NCBI RefSeq assembly: GCF_018873765.1
Contig: NC_057918.1
Location: 12,966,862 to 13,030,861, forward strand
Source of the DNA: Telopea speciosissima
Lineage: Eukaryota; Streptophyta; Magnoliopsida; Proteales; Proteaceae
Direction of reading: 5' to 3'
DNA length: 64,000 nt
The position numbers were made by a program, and so were the translations under genes. The notes beneath the pieces were generated by a model that was not told the DNA's origin, did no database searches, and saw only the letters and a list, made by a program, of their open reading frames with translations. Shown piece by piece: positions 59,801 through 64,000 of the stretch; within the stretch, counting starts at the first letter, position 1, and each line of letters opens with the position of its first letter.

Positions 59801-61504
59801 CCCCCAAAGCATAAATAATGGTCTCACCTGCTGATACTTTTCCACAGTGAACATGTTGGTTTCTTTGATTTGGTACTCTGCCCACTCTGGCTCAGGATCA
59901 GATCCTGAAATTGAAGTGCTTGATGGAGGTTGTTTTATGTACAGCCTACATAGATCAGGCACAAAATAAACATTTTGAGTAACAAGAAACAATAGATGCA
60001 ATGAATCAAAAGTTTCTGACCAAGTCACATAAACTGTACTTGGCTGACATCATTAACTACTGACAGTCAACTATGAAAGCAAAGGGTGACATATGTAATC
60101 TGCAAGCTACATAGTCAATCTGAGCCTTCAGAAAACTCAACTCCTTTTTTTATATTTCAATAATAGAATTTAATGAAATAGCAAGCTTCAGCTCTATTTT
60201 GGTGATGGTGATGATGATGATGATATAAGTATATACAGTATGAATATCAGTTGCCAAGCCATCACCAAATTGCAATGGTTTTATCCCATTAATTATGGAC
60301 TAACAACTGCACATTGTGCTATAAAACCCATATCTTTCAAAATTCCTGACTGCTACATGTCAAGTTGTGAACAAAAGAATATGAGAATGGCATCTGTATA
60401 TGCACGTCAACTCTGGCAGGAATTCCTTCAAACAACACAAAGAATGTTAAAGAATGTTTGAATCAAATGATAAAACAAAATTACAAACACCTTCAATTTA
60501 AATTGGATAATTATCTCCAATTACCATAACCCAAATTCCCAAATGTAGCTAATAGAAGACTAGTTATCGAGGCCCTGTTAAGTATTGGAGAAAAAACCAC
60601 CACAAAGAAGTAAGATGCAAAATAGATTCATGAGCAAAACCTCCCAGCAAAAACGAAGATTGTACATTATATCACAAACACAAAATTTTGTATTCTTAAC
60701 GGGCCAGTGTAGAGAGTAGACTCTAAAACCTATGAACCATCATCGCTAAACAAATGAGATTTTATCAACCCAAAAATGGCATTTGCTCTGAAATCTACGT
60801 TCTAAGGAAAGGAAGGAACAAACAATTGCCATCACTTGTATCCGATTCGCTCAACTGCACAGGATCTACAAGGAGCATTGGGGTTCGAATCATCATGAAG
60901 TAAGAAAACGACAAAACGAAATTGAAACTGAGGGGGAGGGAGTGGAGGATAAAGACTATTAATGCATCATGAATTTCTCAACAAGGGTGCATACTCGTTC
61001 CAAGGATTCAATCACTATGAAGAACCCAAAAGCTTACGTTTGAATTAGACTGATCAGTTCATCTTCACCATATGAGCTCACCGCAAGCTTTGTACTCACT
61101 TTTTGCAACAAATTTCCTTTGTAATCAAATTGCTGTGAGACTCGAAGAACAACGGGAAAAGAAAAAAAAAAAACCTCGCATTAATAAAGACCTGAATTAG
61201 TGAAGCGCGGGAGAAAATAAAAGGACAAAAGTAGAGGATTCACACTTACATAGAAGGATCCGTTCCAGTGGCCCAAGTTAAGATCGATAAAACGTTGCAG
61301 AGCGTCAATGCTCATAGATTCTTCGCTTTGGTTCTGCCGTTTTTCCGAAACAGAAGCTGAAAACTTAACTGCCTGAATTCGAATTTCCCGCAACAATGAA
61401 ACACGGCCATTACCGGACCTTAACTTAGGAATCTTTACTGGGAATCCTCGATTTGTGAACGAGTTTGGAGCTTTAGTCCATGCGATAGAAGAAATTGTAG
61501 CCAT
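56845..61504 (-). CDS. DUF3598 (lipocalin-like) family protein, probably plastid, seven exons, 402 aa
   Basis: Exons: 61250-61504, 61038-61132, 59828-59945, 59578-59696, 58251-58437, 57965-58108, 56845-57135. All joins are GT-AG and the frame closes. The N-terminal ~55 residues (MATISSIAWTKAPNSFTNRG, Ser/Arg-rich, few acidic) look like a chloroplast transit peptide. The first DUF3598-type block is FIDLNLGHWNGSFYQFD with SSYGEDELISLIQTLYIKQP and YQQIGFFPKERAFSLRYQTA. The second is MPFLGRWEGHSVTKRSGVYG with ITLLPGGMYMGCPCDV and TYDVEGLAVSSTYIFETKV at the end. The two halves each start with a W-G-x-[FS] strand, typical of tandem calycin barrels. Cyanobacterial relatives are uncharacterised; a role in pigment or lipid binding is a guess. 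It looks intact. Confidence 0.88.
57245..57465. repeat. Copy of dispersed GATTC-rich repeat in DUF3598 intron 6
   Basis: Starts near GATTTAAAACTCGGGATCC and ends AATAATTTAAACCTTGC, loosely inverted. The interior has GCTGATCCCGATTCGGG and GGCCGATATGACGAATC. Non-coding. Confidence 0.45.
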
Positions 61505-61809
61505 TGATGGTGTTTTTCGGACTCCTTCTGAATCGCGGGAAAAAAAAAAAATTTAGTCCAACCCTCAAATCCTTATCCGAGTATCCGACTCTGCTCATCT
61601 GCTCATCTGCTCATCTGCTCATCTTTCTCTTGCCAATTTACTTTAGATAATTTACTTTGCCGGGAGAGAACGCTGTCCGGTCCTGCACCTTGCGTGGCTC
61701 CCACGCCTACACGCAAGGCGCCTCGTCTGCTCGATAATGACCACTTGTCCCATGCAAGGACAAAAGTTTTATGTGCGGACTCATTCCTATAGAATATGGT
61801 CAAATGTTT
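61505..61809. other. DUF3598 promoter side, with an 8-bp tandem repeat
   Basis: CTGCTCAT is repeated four times at 61591-61624. A CACGCCTACACGCAAGG stretch near 61690 has a short inverted partner, CTTGCGTGG. No gene is seen. Confidence 0.45.
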
Positions 61810-61920
61810 TCTGTGCCGGGGCATGCTGCGCCTAGACACATGGAAGTTGGCAAAAAGTACCATTTTGCCCCTTGAATGGCAGGTTCATGTGTCTGGGCGC
61901 AGCCTGCACTACAGCATAGA
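61810..61920. repeat. Foldback repeat, about 111 bp
   Basis: GCTGCGCCTAGACACATG on the left pairs with CATGTGTCTGGGCGCAGC on the right (one mismatch), and outer words TCTGTGCCGGGGCATG and TACAGCATAGA pair loosely. The loop is about 43 nt. Non-coding. Confidence 0.65.
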
Positions 61921-62989
61921 GAACCTCAGCCCATAGAATATATTATATATATGGATGGATAATTAGATGTGCCTATTTTGGCGAAGGTTAATGTTCTGAC
62001 CGTTGAATATCTAGGGAATGATTTGGATTGACCAAACATGATTGTTAGCCCCAATCTTGTAGCGTTTCGAATATAGGCTTGCTCTGATAAATTTTGGTGG
62101 TGACCTAAATGGGATTTTTCCTGAGGCCTATAGTGGTAGTGGAGGCTAGGGCTTGGGCTTATCGGAGTCCATCCCGATGGATCAACCCATTTAGTAGTAC
62201 CCTGTTTTCGTGTCTTGTTGTGTAAGCAAGTCAAATCTTTTTGGGTTTTCGTGTTAGGGTTTTGAGAAAAAAGAGTTTTTACCACCGTTTTGGGTGTTCT
62301 TGAGAGATCATGTCTTCTTCCATTACATAGTGAATCATCTTTAGCTTCACCCGTGAACGTAGCACATCGTATTAGTGTGTGAACCACGTAAAATCTCTAT
62401 GTCATCTTTGCTTTGTTTTGCTCTATTCATGTTTCTTTGGTATTTGTTTTGAGAAAATGTTTGTGCACCATTTTGGTAGTCAACTCTACATGTCGTCTGT
62501 GTAGTTTTGAATTTTTCAATACTAAATTTTCCTATAACAAACTCAATTCAAGCTGAAACTTGACATGTGAAAAAGGTTCTTGAGATCTACGAGTCAACAA
62601 GATTTCATTTCCATTCTACCTGTCATGTGGCGGAACAAAATACAGGACAGGAACAAGATAGTCGTCCATAGATTCCACATCCATAGAATCTGCTCTCAGT
62701 TTAAAATTTTACATAGTAAACTCTCATAAATGTTTTGGAGGAAAATAATTAATTTCCGAAGATGTATTTACCTTTACGTGTAAAATGGCTACAAATGCCT
62801 CTATTCCTTACCATCTTCTATTCCTTATTCTTCTACAGTCCATCACTTGAAAGTACGAGTGAAACAAATTCAGAGATGGAACCTAAAGAGTCCAACAGGT
62901 CTCACACCCCACACCACCCCTTGTTTAAGGGGTAGTATCAAGTGATTGGAGAGGATCCATGGGTTCTTTGTGAAGGTTTTGGTTTTTTT
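61921..62989. other. Intergenic, with a probable retroelement remnant
   Basis: Apart from the LTR-like stretch listed separately, no gene is recognised. Confidence 0.4.
62090..62500 (+). mobile_element. Possible Copia-type LTR remnant (fossil)
   Basis: Sequence such as GTGTGAACCACGTAAAATCT followed by TTTGCTTTGTTTTGCTC resembles the 3' part of plant Copia LTRs. No internal region, second LTR or flanking duplication is seen, so this would be a broken, old fragment with uncertain ends. Confidence 0.25.
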
Positions 62990-64000
62990 TTTTTAAAGAT
63001 TGTCATCGAGTTGTGTAGCGTTTGCACTAGCATGGGGGGCCAATAAGAGCATGTGCAGAGCATTTGATTGAATGGAAATTTTCAATTCATTGGGAGTTGG
63101 GTGGTAATTTCATGCGGTCCTATATCTGCACAGGAACCACGCGCCCAATTAATGTTCTTTTTTCCTTTTCTTTTCTTTTTTTTGGGGGGGGGGGGGGCAC
63201 GGTGCTAGTTCAAATCAAATTTTGACAAATCCTATGTAGGAATGTCCAACGCACCAACAAAAACAAGCTTTGTGATAATGGTTCAAATAAGTTGAAACGG
63301 CGACGAGGATTAACCTTCATAGATTAGCCGTAATCGGTCTGAATTCTAAAAATTCAATATGAATTGATCGATTTGAATTAGCCAGAATTAGAATAAGGAT
63401 TGACCGATTGTAATGAGCAGAATCAGAAATCCAAATTTGATTCCTCGAACCATTACTACAACAACCACTCAGCTCTATCTCAATTAAAAGTGGACGACTA
63501 GATGTCATATTTGATACAAGACCTATGCTATGCGTGTCTTTCCTCACCATCTCTCTTAGGTCTGCCATTGGTTCATTTAGTTCATTCAATTTGAATTAAA
63601 TATGTCATCCATACTGGAGCAACCAAAGGCCTCCATTGAATATGATACGGCTATGCTACTTCAAACTACTTACTTGTAACTTGTCATGTATCGGAGGTAC
63701 TCTAAAATCAGCTCTAATATGACTATTCATTACCTTATCTTTCATAGTTTTGCCACATCTCTATCTCAACATATTCATTTTTGCTACACTGAGTTTATTT
63801 ATATTTCTATAAAAAAAAATTATTTATATGATGCTTCTTAACTATCTAACATTCCGCATCATACTTGCACACACAAAAAAAAACATTCTACACCATACAC
63901 CATAACCGGTGATTGTTTAATTGTCCTATAAAACTTTTGGGAAAAAGATTTCTATTTGGTGGTGTTTCCTATACCTGCTCTCAGGGCACCGTGAGATGAC
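62990..64000. other. Intergenic to the window end
   Basis: 62990-63150 shares words with 40868-41050. A GATTC-rich degenerate repeat occupies about 63275-63470 (GAATTGATCGATTTGAATT, GGATTGACCGATTGTAATG, ending near TCGAACCATTAC). A long G run lies near 63185. No gene is recognised. Confidence 0.4.

Noticed and set aside
61926-62387. Minus-strand open frame of 153 codons
   Set aside because: It lies antisense to LTR-like sequence, and its translation shows no domain and no splice or promoter context.

Overview
The window is nuclear DNA from a flowering plant. The evidence is AT-rich intergenic DNA, GT-AG introns in every gene, plant-specific families (group I WRKY factor, EDR2_C/DUF1336 protein, IBS1-type CDK-like kinase, DUF3598 plastid-type protein), one tRNA-Lys(CTT) and many small DNA transposons. 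The sequence does not fix the species; a eudicot or magnoliid fits. There are no bacterial operons, CRISPR arrays or organelle blocks.

Layout. 1-4850 is intergenic with foldback repeats. 4.85-11.8 kb (+) is a complete EDR2_C/DUF1336 gene: a spliced 5' leader and nine coding exons, 574 aa. 12.3-13.0 kb holds a displaced copy of part of the next gene plus a coding-like fragment of unknown origin. 13.06-15.5 kb is a transposon nest (CACTA-like ends, a tiny SINE-like insert, a GC-rich repeat, and a 1.5 kb long-TIR element carrying gene fragments). 17.4-24.35 kb (-) is a CDK-like kinase of the IBS1/At1g54610 type, eight exons, 732 aa as read. 24.8-33 kb is intergenic, with a tRNA-Lys and several MITEs; three hAT-type MITEs here show 8-bp target duplications. 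33.09-40.14 kb (-) is a WRKY3/WRKY4-like gene, four exons, 524 aa, whose last coding segment is repeated in tandem downstream. 40.2-48.8 kb is intergenic with MITEs. 48.8-52.9 kb (-) is a small HNH-endonuclease-family gene with a 3.3 kb intron. 53.9-55.1 kb holds a MITE carrying another small insertion, and a decayed coiled-coil pseudogene. 56.85-61.5 kb (-) is a DUF3598 gene, seven exons, 402 aa. 61.5-64 kb is intergenic, with a foldback repeat and a probable retrotransposon remnant.

The genes do not form a pathway. The WRKY factor, the IBS1-type kinase and the EDR2-like protein belong to families with some defence-related members, but their proximity does not show co-function. I found no convincing new multi-gene system. 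The most unusual structures are the gene-fragment-carrying element at 13.5-15.0 kb, the copied kinase exon at 12.3-12.9 kb, the tandem array of the WRKY C-terminal segment, and the tight hairpin at 27.96-28.14 kb. All exon joins come from splice-site and frame logic by eye and were not checked against transcripts.
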